Assembly (NCBI RefSeq): GCF_000686045.1
Contig: NZ_JMLV01000005.1
Location: 1 to 64,000, forward strand
DNA length: 64,000 bases
Direction of reading: 5' to 3'
DNA from: Fodinicurvata fenggangensis DSM 21160
Lineage (GTDB): Bacteria > Pseudomonadota > Alphaproteobacteria > Kiloniellales > DSM-21159
Shown here: positions 55,178-63,957 of the stretch, piece by piece
Layout of the letters: the number at the start of each line of letters is the position of its first letter
Numbering within the stretch: position 1 is the stretch's first letter
The notes under the pieces: generated by a model
What the model was told of the DNA's origin: nothing
Seen by the model: the letters and a program-made list of their open reading frames with translations, nothing else
The model's database searches: none
Made by a program: the position numbers and the translations under genes

Positions 55178-56056
55178 CTACGGGGTGGATGAAGCTGTCT
55201 GGTGGAAGGGACCAAGACCCGATAGCCGGCTTTCCGCTGCCGAAGAGGGAATATCGGTCACCAGCATATGACCCGGCGCGTGGGTGAAGGCGATATCCGC
55301 GCCGCAATTGCGCAGGGCCAGTTGGGGCGTGACGCCGCAGGCCCAGAAGACTGGAATGTCGCCTTCTTCCATATAGGGCGGGTCTCCGAAATCAGGCTTG
55401 TCGATGTTCTCTATGCCGATCTGGGAGGGGTCGCCTATGTGAACCGGAGCCCCATGGGCCAGACGAAAACGGTCCGACAAGACAATGGCATTTATGGCAT
55501 CCCATGACGGGAAGGCACGCATGGAGACCACCAGCGGGCCGGAAAAGACGCCGGCCGGCACAGTGGATATGGAGGTGCGGTACATGGGTACGTTACGGCC
55601 AGCCTGGATATGACGCAGGGGAATCCCGGTGGCCTTGAGGGCTTCTTCGAACGAGAAGGAGCATCCGATGACAAAGCTGACCATATCGTCTCGCCAGAGA
55701 GAGCTCAGGTCATTCACCGTTTCCTGGGGCACGCCTTCACGAAAGACCCGATAGGCGGGCAGGTCACTGCGAATATCGATGTCATTGCCCAATTCGGGTA
55801 CTTTTGGAGAACCGGACTCGGCCAGGCCGATGATTGGGCAGGGTTTTGGATTGCGCTGACAGAACAGCAGGAAGTCGAAAGCCTGGGCCTTGGGCAGGAT
55901 TGCAAGGTTCCCTTGAAGGTATCCCGGCGCCAGCCCTGTTGTCGGGGTGGTGTGCTGCTGGGTGCGAATGCGCTGGCGCAAGGCCTGCGGTGTCAAGCCT
56001 TCCAGCGACGCAGCCAAGTCTTCCACGGTGCCTTCCTGCTGGCTTGGCATATCCAT
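55178..56056 (-). CDS. DUF1445 putative hydro-lyase (YcsI / D-glutamate cyclase-like)
   Basis: A 292-residue enzyme of the YcsI/DUF1445 family: LAPGYLQGNLAILP, AFDFLLFCQRNPKPCPIIG, FVIGCSFSFEEAL, VFSGPLVVSMRAF and VFWACGVTPQLAL are hallmark segments. The mitochondrial relative is D-glutamate cyclase, which forms 5-oxo-D-proline; bacterial members are usually labelled putative hydro-lyases. It is first in the TRAP operon, 25 bases before dctP. An acidic amino-acid derivative such as D-glutamate or an oxoproline-like compound is a reasonable but unproven substrate. Confidence 0.88.
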   Translation of the reverse strand: MDMPSQQEGTVEDLAASLEGLTPQALRQRIRTQQHTTPTTGLAPGYLQGNLAILPKAQAFDFLLFCQRNPKPCPIIGLAESGSPKVPELGNDIDIRSDLPAYRVFREGVPQETVNDLSSLWRDDMVSFVIGCSFSFEEALKATGIPLRHIQAGRNVPMYRTSISTVPAGVFSGPLVVSMRAFPSWDAINAIVLSDRFRLAHGAPVHIGDPSQIGIENIDKPDFGDPPYMEEGDIPVFWACGVTPQLALRNCGADIAFTHAPGHMLVTDIPSSAAESRLSGLGPFHQTASSTP

Positions 56057-56147
56057 CTTGCCGCTCAGCCTTCCATTATTCTCAGGAATTTATTGTGAGA
56101 AGAATTCCAGAGCCATTCGATCCTGTCAATCGATCGATAAGCAAGAA

Positions 56148-57065
56148 TCATGATCTGATTATAGGATCATTCTGATCAGCCTCGCAAGCGGCGGCCGTGA
56201 TCAGTTCTCCGGCCTCGCGGTTGCGGGCCGGCAGGTGGCAGACCACGAAATTGAGGTCGGGAACGCGTGCTTCATCCTGCACCGGCAGGCGAACCAGCTG
56301 TTTTTCCTGTTCGCGTGCCCGTCCGACCGCTTCGGCCATGCGGGTGGGCAGCAGGCCGATACCGAAACCGTCCCCCACAAGGTGCAGGACGGTGAACAGC
56401 GAGGCGGAGCCATGCAGGACGGGTGCAGCGACCTGCGAGGAGGCAAAGAGCTGTTCCAGTTGTCGATAGGGTGTGGTTCTTTTGGGAAAGGTGACCACGG
56501 GATAGGCGGCCAACTCCGAGATCGCGAGCGGCCGTGCTGTGGGGACCATGCCTTCTCGGGCATACCAGTCGAGTGTGATCGGCTTGAGGGGGGTCGCCAG
56601 GGAGTCTCTCGGCTGGTACTCCGGCATGAGGATCGCGATGTCCAGTTCATCGTCGACCAGCTTGCGCGCCAGCTGCTCCGAAGTGTCCACCGAGAGTTCG
56701 AAGCGCACATTCCCGTGATCGCGGCGCAGGCTGTTGAGCATAGAGATCAGGATGGTGTGGACGATGGTCTCGGCCACACCAATGCGGATTGTGCCGTTCA
56801 GGCCGCTGCTCTGGGTCAGCTCCTGGACAATGCGATCGCGGCTCTGGATCAGGCGTTCGGCCTCTTCCAGGAAGCGCCGTCCGGCCATGGACAGCCGAAC
56901 CTGTCGTCCGACCCGATCGAAGAGGGTCAAGCCGAGACGTTTTTCCAGTGCGGCAACGCGGGCTGATATGGCGGACTGGGAAAGGCCGCTGCGCTGGGCC
57001 GCGGCGCGAAAGCCGCCGGCGCGGACCACTTCGCGGACAATTTCCACATCGCGAAATCCGAACAT
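56148..57065 (-). CDS. LysR-family transcriptional regulator
   Basis: A 305-residue LysR regulator with an N-terminal helix-turn-helix (FGFRDVEIVREVVRAGGF, then SQSAISARVAALEKRLG) and an effector domain from about residue 90 (LNGTIRIGVAETIVHTILI). It lies directly upstream of the DUF1445-TRAP operon on the same strand, with a 91-base spacer. It is the likely regulator of that operon and perhaps of the lysE gene upstream. Confidence 0.92.
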   Translation of the reverse strand: MFGFRDVEIVREVVRAGGFRAAAQRSGLSQSAISARVAALEKRLGLTLFDRVGRQVRLSMAGRRFLEEAERLIQSRDRIVQELTQSSGLNGTIRIGVAETIVHTILISMLNSLRRDHGNVRFELSVDTSEQLARKLVDDELDIAILMPEYQPRDSLATPLKPITLDWYAREGMVPTARPLAISELAAYPVVTFPKRTTPYRQLEQLFASSQVAAPVLHGSASLFTVLHLVGDGFGIGLLPTRMAEAVGRAREQEKQLVRLPVQDEARVPDLNFVVCHLPARNREAGELITAAACEADQNDPIIRS

Positions 57066-57128
57066 AATGCCCTCATGACAATTGATCTTGGAAAGCGATC
57101 GAATTGATCTTCCGGACGAATACGCCGG

Positions 57129-57773
57129 TTATCCCTGCGCTGTAAAGGCGATCCGAAGCCCGAAGGCGATCAACACGGATCCGGTGATGCCGTCCAGGGT
57201 TCGGGCCACGACCGCGCGGCGCAGGAACCCGGCGGCCGGCCGGGTTGCCAGCGTGATGAAGGCAAACCAGAGAACTCCAAGGCCGGCATGGATGGCCGCC
57301 AGCAGCACACTGAACAGTAGCACGTTGCTGTCGGCAGGGAGGAACTGTGGCAGGAAGCTGACATAGAAGACACCGACCTTGGGATTGAGCAGGTTGGTGA
57401 GGGCCCCGCGCATAAACCATCGCCGCCCACTGACGGCTGACGGGGAGGTCTGGTCCTGGAACGTCGAGCGCGGTGAGTCTTTCCGAAGGGCAGTGCGGAT
57501 CAGCAGGGCGCCGAGGTAGAGCAGATAGAGTGCTCCGGCGATCCGCACCAGATTGTAGGCCGTTTCCGAGACCGCAAGGACGGCCCCCAGTCCCACGGCG
57601 GCGAGCACGCCCCAGGCCAGCACCCCCGCGGACACCCCGAGTCCGGCCAGGATGGCGCTGCGTGCATTCTCCACAAGGGCCGTTCGCAGCACCAGTGCCG
57701 TGTCGATTCCGGGCGTAAGCGTCAGCAGGGCGGCGGCCAGAGTGAATGCGAGGATGGCTTCAAGGGGCCCCAT
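57129..57773 (-). CDS. LysE/RhtB-family amino-acid exporter
   Basis: A 214-residue membrane protein with six hydrophobic helices. LTPGIDTALVLRTALVENARSAILAGLGVSAG is the N-terminal LysE/RhtB signature (residues 20 onward), and GALTNLLNPKVGVFYVSFLPQFL lies in the middle. It exports small amino acids or derivatives. The lysR gene follows 63 bases downstream. An exporter next to a regulator and a putative amino-acid-derivative importer suggests balancing of an inhibitory compound. Confidence 0.92.
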   Translation of the reverse strand: MGPLEAILAFTLAAALLTLTPGIDTALVLRTALVENARSAILAGLGVSAGVLAWGVLAAVGLGAVLAVSETAYNLVRIAGALYLLYLGALLIRTALRKDSPRSTFQDQTSPSAVSGRRWFMRGALTNLLNPKVGVFYVSFLPQFLPADSNVLLFSVLLAAIHAGLGVLWFAFITLATRPAAGFLRRAVVARTLDGITGSVLIAFGLRIAFTAQG

Positions 57774-57849
57774 GGCGAACTTCCGACAGGCTTCTGAGAT
57801 GGCAGCAAACTAATCGGACGGGCCCGCCTCATACAACCTTGCCGATGTC

Positions 57850-58884
57850 CTACGTCACCAGGCCATAAAGCAGTCCGGCGGTCAGGGAACCCACAAGCGC
57901 CAGGGCGACATAGACCAGGAATACCGGCAGACGGGCGAGCGCGAAGACAGCGATGGCTGCAGGAACGCTGGTGATGCCGCCGGCCACCAGAAAAGCCATG
58001 GCCGCACCCGGGGCCATGCCCTGCTGGACCAATCCTCCCACCAAGGGCAATGCGGCATAGCCATTGAGATAGGCCGGAACACCGATCAGCGTGGCGCTGG
58101 CAAGTGAAAGCCAGGAGTCCGTCCCCACGAGGCGCACCACAAGGTCTGCGGGAATGTAGGCGAGCATCAGACTCTCCAGAAGGAAAGCCAACAACAGCCA
58201 TTTTCCCAGAAAGGCCGCATTCCTGTAACTCTCGCCGAGAAACCTGTTGCGCCGTTCGGGGTCCGGCCAGAATTTCCAGACAACCTGACTTGGACTGCGT
58301 ACCTGGTTGCCGGCACAGCCTCCGTTTCCGGCGCCGGCGCGCAGGGGATCCGTGAAGAGGCCCGAACGCTGAAGCAAGTGAACGACAAGGCCCCCCAGCA
58401 GGCCGATGCCCATGGCGGCCAGCGTCTTGCCCAGAGCAAAGGGCAGGCCCATTACGCCAATCGTCAAGACAAACATCGAGGGATCCATGACGGGAGATGC
58501 GAGCCAGAAGGCCATGACGGCGGACAGGGGCACGCCCATGGCCAGCAGTGCGGCAACGAGGGGGATCACGCCACAGGAGCAGAAGGGTGACAGGGCACCG
58601 AGCATGGCTGCCGAGGCAATCATGACGGACGTCCGGCCCTGGAAAGCCCGCGCGATCAGGCTGTCGGCGCCCGTGGCACGTGCCGTGGCTGCCACCAGGA
58701 TTGAGAACAACAGGAAGGGCAGGATGTTCAGAAGGCTGCGCAGGGTGAAGGACAGCGTTTCCGGAAGCTGGCTCGGTGCCAGCAGGGCCAGCCCGGACAG
58801 CACCGCAAGGCTGGCCGCCAGTGCTGTGTCAAAGGGAAGGGGCGGGATGACAGGGCGCGGCAAGCGAAAGAGCGCGATTTTCAT
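57850..58884 (-). CDS. ArsP/SO_0444-type permease (putative metal(loid) efflux)
   Basis: A 344-residue membrane protein of the ArsP_1 permease group with about eight helices. The conserved cysteine pair occurs in LSPFCSCGVIPLVAALL (about 101-117). A second half begins after a soluble, glycine- and cysteine-containing loop (GNGGCAGNQ). Family members export trivalent organoarsenicals or, in the SO_0444 branch, Cu/Zn. The ArsR-type regulator gene immediately upstream supports metal(loid) responsiveness. The exact ion is not certain. Confidence 0.88.
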   Translation of the reverse strand: MKIALFRLPRPVIPPLPFDTALAASLAVLSGLALLAPSQLPETLSFTLRSLLNILPFLLFSILVAATARATGADSLIARAFQGRTSVMIASAAMLGALSPFCSCGVIPLVAALLAMGVPLSAVMAFWLASPVMDPSMFVLTIGVMGLPFALGKTLAAMGIGLLGGLVVHLLQRSGLFTDPLRAGAGNGGCAGNQVRSPSQVVWKFWPDPERRNRFLGESYRNAAFLGKWLLLAFLLESLMLAYIPADLVVRLVGTDSWLSLASATLIGVPAYLNGYAALPLVGGLVQQGMAPGAAMAFLVAGGITSVPAAIAVFALARLPVFLVYVALALVGSLTAGLLYGLVT

Positions 58885-58929
58885 TATACGATATCCCTAG
58901 ATTAGTCGATATATTAGAGTAAAAATTTT
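58885..58929. promoter_or_regulatory. AT-rich spacer with CGATAT repeats between arsR-like and permease genes
   Basis: CGATAT occurs twice (58888-58893 and 58908-58913) with CCCTAGATTAGT between. ArsR-type operators are imperfect AT-rich repeats containing ATCG/CGAT. A site here, inside the arsR-arsP unit, would let the regulator act on the permease directly. This is an inference. Confidence 0.35.
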
Positions 58930-59244
58930 TCAGGCGGCGTCGTCCGCCCGTTCGACCTTCAGTCCGGTGCAGCATTCGTCCGTGAGGTAACCAACAAGGT
59001 TGACGGTCAACCGGAAGTCGACGCGGGATATCACCTCCCGACCCTGCCGCTCCTGAATTACAAGGCCCGCCCGGGTCAAGGAGGAAAGATGATGTGCCAT
59101 TGTAGAGGCGGGAATCTCAAGCATGCGCTGAAGCTCGCCCACGGTTGCACCCTCTTCGCCGGCTCGCACAAGCAGGCGGAACAGCTGCAGTCGTGTCGTG
59201 TTGCCCAATGCGGCCAGGGCCTGGGCGGCTGTGGCATCCTGCAT
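58930..59244 (-). CDS. ArsR-family metalloregulator
   Basis: A 104-residue winged-helix repressor (ALAALGNTTRLQLFRLLVRAGEEG, then EIPASTMAHHLSSLTRAGLV). A C-terminal cysteine pair (DECCTGLKVE) could bind trivalent arsenic; there is no ELCVCDL-type motif near the DNA-binding helix. The start at 59244 (MQDATAAQ) has GGAGG at ideal spacing; the ATG at 59256 lies on that site. It is upstream of and co-directional with the permease. Confidence 0.9.
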   Translation of the reverse strand: MQDATAAQALAALGNTTRLQLFRLLVRAGEEGATVGELQRMLEIPASTMAHHLSSLTRAGLVIQERQGREVISRVDFRLTVNLVGYLTDECCTGLKVERADDAA

Positions 59245-59260
59245 GAAAGCCTCCATGATG

Positions 59261-59286
59261 CTATAATAACTATATAACTAGAATAA
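59261..59286. promoter_or_regulatory. AT-rich direct repeats upstream of the ArsR-type gene
   Basis: CTATAATAA (59261-59269) and CTAGAATAA (59278-59286) repeat with a 17-base period in an AT-rich stretch just before the gene. This is suitable as an overlapping promoter and ArsR operator. The assignment is inferred from position and composition. Confidence 0.4.
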
Positions 59287-59335
59287 TAGATATAATCAAT
59301 GACAATTTCCTAAGATCCCATTCGGGTGTTGAAAC

Positions 59336-61735
59336 TCAGGACATGCCCGCCTGTCGTGGTGATTCCGTGGAGGATTGCTTCAGGAATTGCTCCAGTTGGT
59401 CCGGCGGCAAGGGATGAGATATGAGGAAGCCCTGTATCTCGTCGCATCCAAGCTGTTGCAGGTATTGCCGCTGGACGTCGGTCTCGACGCCTTCTGCCGT
59501 AACCTTCATCCCGAGTGTATGGCCCAGGCCGATCATGGCCTCGACAATGGCCGAGGGGGTGTGGTCCTGTCCAATGTCGCGCACGAAAGAGCGGTCGATT
59601 TTCAGACGATCCACGCGGTAGCGGTAGAGATAGGCCAGCGAAGAGTATCCCGTTCCGAAATCATCCACGGCAATGCTGAGCCCAAGCGCATGCAGCTTCT
59701 GCAGCATGACCGCAGCCTGTTCCATGTCCTGGGCCAACATGCTTTCAGTCAACTCAAGTTCCAGATGCTTGGGATCGAGGCCGGAGGCTTCAAGCTCTTC
59801 GCGGATGGTCTCGACCAACTCGGCGCGGGCGAACTCGGCAAAGGACAAATTGACGGCAACACGGATGGGATGGCCTTCCTGCGCCCATTTGGCCGCCTGG
59901 CGAACGGCCTTGGCAAAGACTTGATTGCCGATTAACTGGATCACTTCACTTTCTTCGGCCACGTCCATGAAAGCCCCGGGGGCAAGCAGGCCGCGTTCGG
60001 GGTGGCGCCAACGCAAGAGGGCTTCCGCTCCGACAATCTCGTTGGTCGTGAGACAGACCTGGGGCTGGTAAAGCAGTTGCAGCTCATCTCTATCCAGCGC
60101 CGCATAGAGTTCCTCCCGCAAGCGCGTGCGGTGGCGCAGGTCCTCGTCGATCTCTGCCGAATAGAAACAGTAGCTGAGGCCCCTATCCTTCTCGGCCCTT
60201 TGCAGGGCAAGTTCGGCGTTACGCAGCAGTTTTCCTGTCTGGCGCGCATCCTGGGGGAAAAGCGCCACACCGATGTTGGCGTGACAGTGGATCAGCGTTT
60301 CCTGCTGGACGAAGGGCGGTGTCATGGCGTCCAGCAGATCCTGCGCCGCCTTCATGGGAATATTGATTCCGGATTCGTAAGGCAGGACGGTCACAAACTC
60401 GTCATTCCCATAGCGGGCCAGGAAGCCACCTATGGGAACCGTCTCCTTCAGGCGCCGGGCGGTTTCAATCAGAACAGCATCCCCTGCTTCATGGCCCCAG
60501 GTCTCGTTGATCCGGCCCAACTGTCCGATATCCAGCATCAGGATTGCGAACTTGCGTTCGTTGGCCCGGCTGCTGCTGGCCAAATCCGTGATGTGCTCGT
60601 TGAAGGCTGTCCTGTTGGGCAGCCCGGTGAGCAGGTCGTGGCGTGACAGGTGCATCAGGCGTTCTTCCGCCTGTTTGCGCGCCGTTATGTCCTCCTGCAC
60701 CGCAATGAAATGAGTGACGGCGCCACCGTCTGCATGAATCGGGGTGACGGTCTGGAAAATGCTGACCAGTGTTCCGTCCTTGCGCCGGTAGGCCAACTCG
60801 CCCTTGAAAGGCTTGCCAGCCAGGATCGTGCGCCAAAGATGGTTCTGCTGCTTAGCGTCCCGATCCTTCTGTCGCAACTGGGCCATGGGGTGGCCCACCA
60901 CCTCATGGCTTTCGAAGCCCGTCATCCTTTCGTAGGCACGGTTGACCCAGAGTACGATCCCGTCGGCATCGGTGATGACGATGGAATTGGCGATTTCGAA
61001 AAGTGCCTTGTCCTGCAGCAGCAGGCGACGGTTCTGCTCATTGGCTTGCCATGCGACGGCAATGCTACGGCCCAGATCCTCGAAGATTGTCTTCAGGCGC
61101 CGCGCCACAAGGTTTGGTCCCCTTTCGAAGCAGACCAGGACACCAAACGCCGAACCATCGGTGGTGAGAGGGAAGAGCGCAGAGATGCGAGAGGGCTGTG
61201 GATGCCTGCCCGGCAGGCGAAGTTTGTGCGCCGACGTCCCTTCGTCACCGAGGATCAGGGGACGTCCGTCGCGCAACACCTGATCGGCCTTGTCCAACAG
61301 ATTGGGATCGCCACTTCGGGTATGACCGCGCGCCTTGCCTGTTCCTTCGGCGATGACGGTGAGCTGGCCGTTCTTATGTTTCTGCAGGATCCAGATATCC
61401 TCCAGCTTGTAGGCATGGCAGAGACGGTTGGAAAGGTCGGTGAACATCTGGGCGAGCGCACGATCGGCCAGCACATCGTCCAACAACTGTCCCACGATGC
61501 GTTCTGCGGCGTAGCGTTCTTGCAGTGCACTTCGACGGTCCACCAGTATGCGCACGAGCAGGTAGATGGCCACCGTCATGGCCAGGACAAAGAAAATGCC
61601 CTTGCCGGTCTGCAGCGCGGCACTGTCCTCTGGAAAGGCCAGTTCCACAAACTGGTCCGAGAAGACGATCCAGGCCGTTGAAGCGGCCAGGTAAAGAAGT
61701 GCGGCTTTCTCGGCTATGTGCGAACGCCAAAACAC
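59336..61735 (-). CDS. GAF-PAS-GGDEF-EAL protein, probable c-di-GMP phosphodiesterase
   Basis: A 799-residue signalling protein. Domains in order: two N-terminal membrane helices (about 10-65), a GAF-like domain (about 75-235), PAS/PAC (about 240-365), GGDEF (about 370-535) and EAL (about 545-785). The GGDEF signature is degenerate (YGNDEF), so cyclase activity is doubtful, whereas EAL residues are all present: AEALLRW, VNLSF, ELTES, DDFGTGYSSL, KIDRSF, EGVET and QGF. It most likely degrades c-di-GMP, possibly stimulated by GTP at the GGDEF site. It lies downstream of a sigma-54 regulator gene on the same strand (40-base gap). Confidence 0.92.
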   Translation of the reverse strand: MFWRSHIAEKAALLYLAASTAWIVFSDQFVELAFPEDSAALQTGKGIFFVLAMTVAIYLLVRILVDRRSALQERYAAERIVGQLLDDVLADRALAQMFTDLSNRLCHAYKLEDIWILQKHKNGQLTVIAEGTGKARGHTRSGDPNLLDKADQVLRDGRPLILGDEGTSAHKLRLPGRHPQPSRISALFPLTTDGSAFGVLVCFERGPNLVARRLKTIFEDLGRSIAVAWQANEQNRRLLLQDKALFEIANSIVITDADGIVLWVNRAYERMTGFESHEVVGHPMAQLRQKDRDAKQQNHLWRTILAGKPFKGELAYRRKDGTLVSIFQTVTPIHADGGAVTHFIAVQEDITARKQAEERLMHLSRHDLLTGLPNRTAFNEHITDLASSSRANERKFAILMLDIGQLGRINETWGHEAGDAVLIETARRLKETVPIGGFLARYGNDEFVTVLPYESGINIPMKAAQDLLDAMTPPFVQQETLIHCHANIGVALFPQDARQTGKLLRNAELALQRAEKDRGLSYCFYSAEIDEDLRHRTRLREELYAALDRDELQLLYQPQVCLTTNEIVGAEALLRWRHPERGLLAPGAFMDVAEESEVIQLIGNQVFAKAVRQAAKWAQEGHPIRVAVNLSFAEFARAELVETIREELEASGLDPKHLELELTESMLAQDMEQAAVMLQKLHALGLSIAVDDFGTGYSSLAYLYRYRVDRLKIDRSFVRDIGQDHTPSAIVEAMIGLGHTLGMKVTAEGVETDVQRQYLQQLGCDEIQGFLISHPLPPDQLEQFLKQSSTESPRQAGMS

Positions 61736-61775
61736 GTTGTTTGCCTTTTGGAAACCTGTACTGGAAGACTATAAA

Positions 61776-63233
61776 TCAATTCATTTTCGCGCGCCACGAT
61801 TGCAGTTTGCGGTACAGCGTCGAGGGGCTGACCTTCAGATGCACTGCCGCGCGCGGAATATTGCCGTCAAAGGTTTCTATGGCTTGAAGGATCGCCTCCT
61901 GCTCGACCTGGTGAAGCGGTCGAATTGTGGGTGGAGCGTTGTCTTCCTGCGCCGCCTGTCCTGATGACCTGTTCTGCGTGTGAGGTGTCACGGGTCGTTG
62001 TTTTCCGGCAGTCGGCGCGAAGGCCTGTTCCAGCATTGGGACTGTGACCGCCTCACCGTCATTGAGCACCACGACATTGCGGATGACGTTCTGCAGTTCA
62101 CGGATATTGCCGTGCCAAGAGCGGCTGCGCAGGAGTTGCTCGGCCTGGTTCGTGTAGTGCAGCAGTTGCTTGCCCTCTTCCACAGCGAACTGCGCAAGGT
62201 AGTGGCGCGCGATCTCGAGTATGTCGTCACCGCGTTCGCGAAGAGGCGGAAGGTGGATGGGAATGACATGGAGGCGATAATAAAGGTCTTCCCTGAAAAG
62301 GCCGTCCCGGACGCTCTGCTGTGGATCCCGGTTTGTCGCGCAGATGATGCGGATATCCGCCTGTTCCGAGTGGGTTCCGCCCAGGCGCTCGTAGCGACCG
62401 GTTTGGAGGAAGCGCAGCAGCTTCCCCTGCAGGTCCAGCCCGAGCTCGCATATCTCGTCCAGGAATAGCGTCCCGCCGTCGGCCCGGGCAGCGGCACCGG
62501 CTCGGTCGGCAATGGCGCCGGTGAAGGCGCCGCGCACATGGCCGAAGATTTCACTTTCCATCAGTTCATGTGGAATGGCCGCGCAGTTGATGGCGACAAA
62601 AGGGCCGTCCCTGCGCGGGCTTTGTTGATGCAAGGCTTCGGCACAAATCTCCTTACCGGTTCCTGATTCCCCGGTGATGAAGACGGTGGCTCGGCTGGAG
62701 GCTGCGTTCTCTATGACTTCATAGACGGCCTGCATGGGCAGGGAGGCACCGATGAAACCATGAAAGCGTGGCTGCGCAATGCGGGCACGGTAGGTCTCGA
62801 CCATTTCCTGCAGGCGCAGGCGTTCCAGGGCGTTGCCCACGGTGACCAGAAGCCGGTCGGCCGTGAAGGGTTTGACCAGGAAGTCGTAGGCACCACGGCG
62901 CATGGCCTGGACAGCCAGGTTCACGGAGCCATCCGCGGTCATGACCACCACCGGCGTGCCCGGGGTCGCTTGCCGGATATGATCCAGGATCTCCAGGCCA
63001 TCGATGTCCGGCAACCGGATGTCCAAGAGGACCAGGCTGGGCGGTGTTTCGGCCAGGAATCTCAGGGCCGTCTGGCCGTTCGTGGCCGTGATGACATCAT
63101 GGCCCTCGCGTTTGAGATATTCCTGGTAAACGGCGGCCAGGGCGGCTGTGTCCTCGATCATCAGGATCGAGGGGCGTGCAGCGGTTTCGCCTTCTGTATC
63201 CTGAATTGGCGCGGTGTCCCTTGCGGTGGACAT
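61776..63233 (-). CDS. Sigma-54-dependent response regulator, LuxO-like
   Basis: A 485-residue NtrC-family regulator. The receiver domain has phospho-acceptor Asp71 (LVLLDIRLPDIDG). The AAA+ domain has Walker A GESGTGKE, the sigma-54 contact loop GAFTGA and Walker B GTLFLDEI. A Fis-type helix-turn-helix ends the protein (RAAVHLKVSPSTLYRKLQSW). Overall it resembles Vibrio LuxO. No histidine kinase is adjacent, so it depends on an orphan or phosphorelay input. The GGDEF-EAL gene follows, suggesting it is controlled by or acts with this regulator. Confidence 0.92.
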   Translation of the reverse strand: MSTARDTAPIQDTEGETAARPSILMIEDTAALAAVYQEYLKREGHDVITATNGQTALRFLAETPPSLVLLDIRLPDIDGLEILDHIRQATPGTPVVVMTADGSVNLAVQAMRRGAYDFLVKPFTADRLLVTVGNALERLRLQEMVETYRARIAQPRFHGFIGASLPMQAVYEVIENAASSRATVFITGESGTGKEICAEALHQQSPRRDGPFVAINCAAIPHELMESEIFGHVRGAFTGAIADRAGAAARADGGTLFLDEICELGLDLQGKLLRFLQTGRYERLGGTHSEQADIRIICATNRDPQQSVRDGLFREDLYYRLHVIPIHLPPLRERGDDILEIARHYLAQFAVEEGKQLLHYTNQAEQLLRSRSWHGNIRELQNVIRNVVVLNDGEAVTVPMLEQAFAPTAGKQRPVTPHTQNRSSGQAAQEDNAPPTIRPLHQVEQEAILQAIETFDGNIPRAAVHLKVSPSTLYRKLQSWRAKMN

Positions 63234-63281
63234 GGCAGCTCCTGGCCCTTTCTGTCTGGGCGCAGTCTAGACCAGGCAGCA

Positions 63282-63875
63282 TCAAGAGGGAATGTCGGGA
63301 AATCCCGCTGCTGATGCGCCAACGGCGACCCAGAGTCCCAGGACAACAAACAACAGGGAGGCCAGCGCACGGATCCAGCGCAGGTCGATCCGGCCCATCG
63401 CGACCCTTCCCATGTAGATGACGGGCACGTTCGCAAGCATCATGCCCAACGTGCTGCCGATCACCACGGCGAGCAGATTCTGGAATTGCGCGCTCAGCGC
63501 GATGGTCGCCACCTGGGTCTTGTCCGCCATCTCGGCCAGGAAGAAGGTCACAAGCGTGGCCCAAAAGGCACTGCGTCGGTTGGCGGCGGTATCGTCCCCC
63601 GTCTCGTCCAGTTTGTCGGGAACCAGGCTCCAGGCGGCCATCGCCAGGAACGAACCGGCCAGCAGCCAGCGCAGCATGTCGTCCGGCAGGTATTCGGCGA
63701 CCAGCACCCCGAGTGTCCCAGCCAGAGCGTGATTGGCCAAAGTGGCCAGCAGAATGCCGGCCATGATGGGACCTGCGGCACGATAGCGTGTGGCCAGCAC
63801 GAAGGTCAGAAGCTGGGTCTTGTCACCGATCTCAGCGACGGCAACGGCAAGGGTCGAGACGAGGAAGGCTTCCAT
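63282..63875 (-). CDS. GDT1/TMEM165 (UPF0016) family Mn2+/Ca2+ exporter
   Basis: A 197-residue membrane protein with six helices in two homologous halves. Each half has the family motif: EIGDKTQ at 15-21 and EMADKTQ in the second half. These Glu/Asp residues line the cation path. Bacterial members (MneA and relatives) export manganese. A probable yybP-ykoY manganese riboswitch segment precedes the gene at the window edge, which supports a manganese role. Confidence 0.93.
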   Translation of the reverse strand: MEAFLVSTLAVAVAEIGDKTQLLTFVLATRYRAAGPIMAGILLATLANHALAGTLGVLVAEYLPDDMLRWLLAGSFLAMAAWSLVPDKLDETGDDTAANRRSAFWATLVTFFLAEMADKTQVATIALSAQFQNLLAVVIGSTLGMMLANVPVIYMGRVAMGRIDLRWIRALASLLFVVLGLWVAVGASAAGFPDIPS

Positions 63876-63890
63876 TTGGCAACGGCTGTG

Positions 63891-63936
63891 GGCCGGGTGA
63901 TGGACACGCCAGTGACATTGCCGTTCTCACCCGGCC
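63891..63936 (-). other. Stable hairpin in the leader of the Mn exporter gene
   Basis: GGCCGGGTGA (63891-63900) pairs with TCACCCGGCC (63927-63936), a perfect 10-bp stem ending 16 bases before the ATG. There is no T run on the minus strand, so it may work on ribosome access as the expression platform of the riboswitch rather than as an intrinsic terminator. Confidence 0.5.
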
Positions 63937-63957
63937 CCCCGGTTGCGGAACAGCAAT

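Noticed and set aside
59336-61735. Active diguanylate cyclase
   Set aside because: The signature is GNDEF rather than GGDEF/GGEEF, so only phosphodiesterase activity is proposed.
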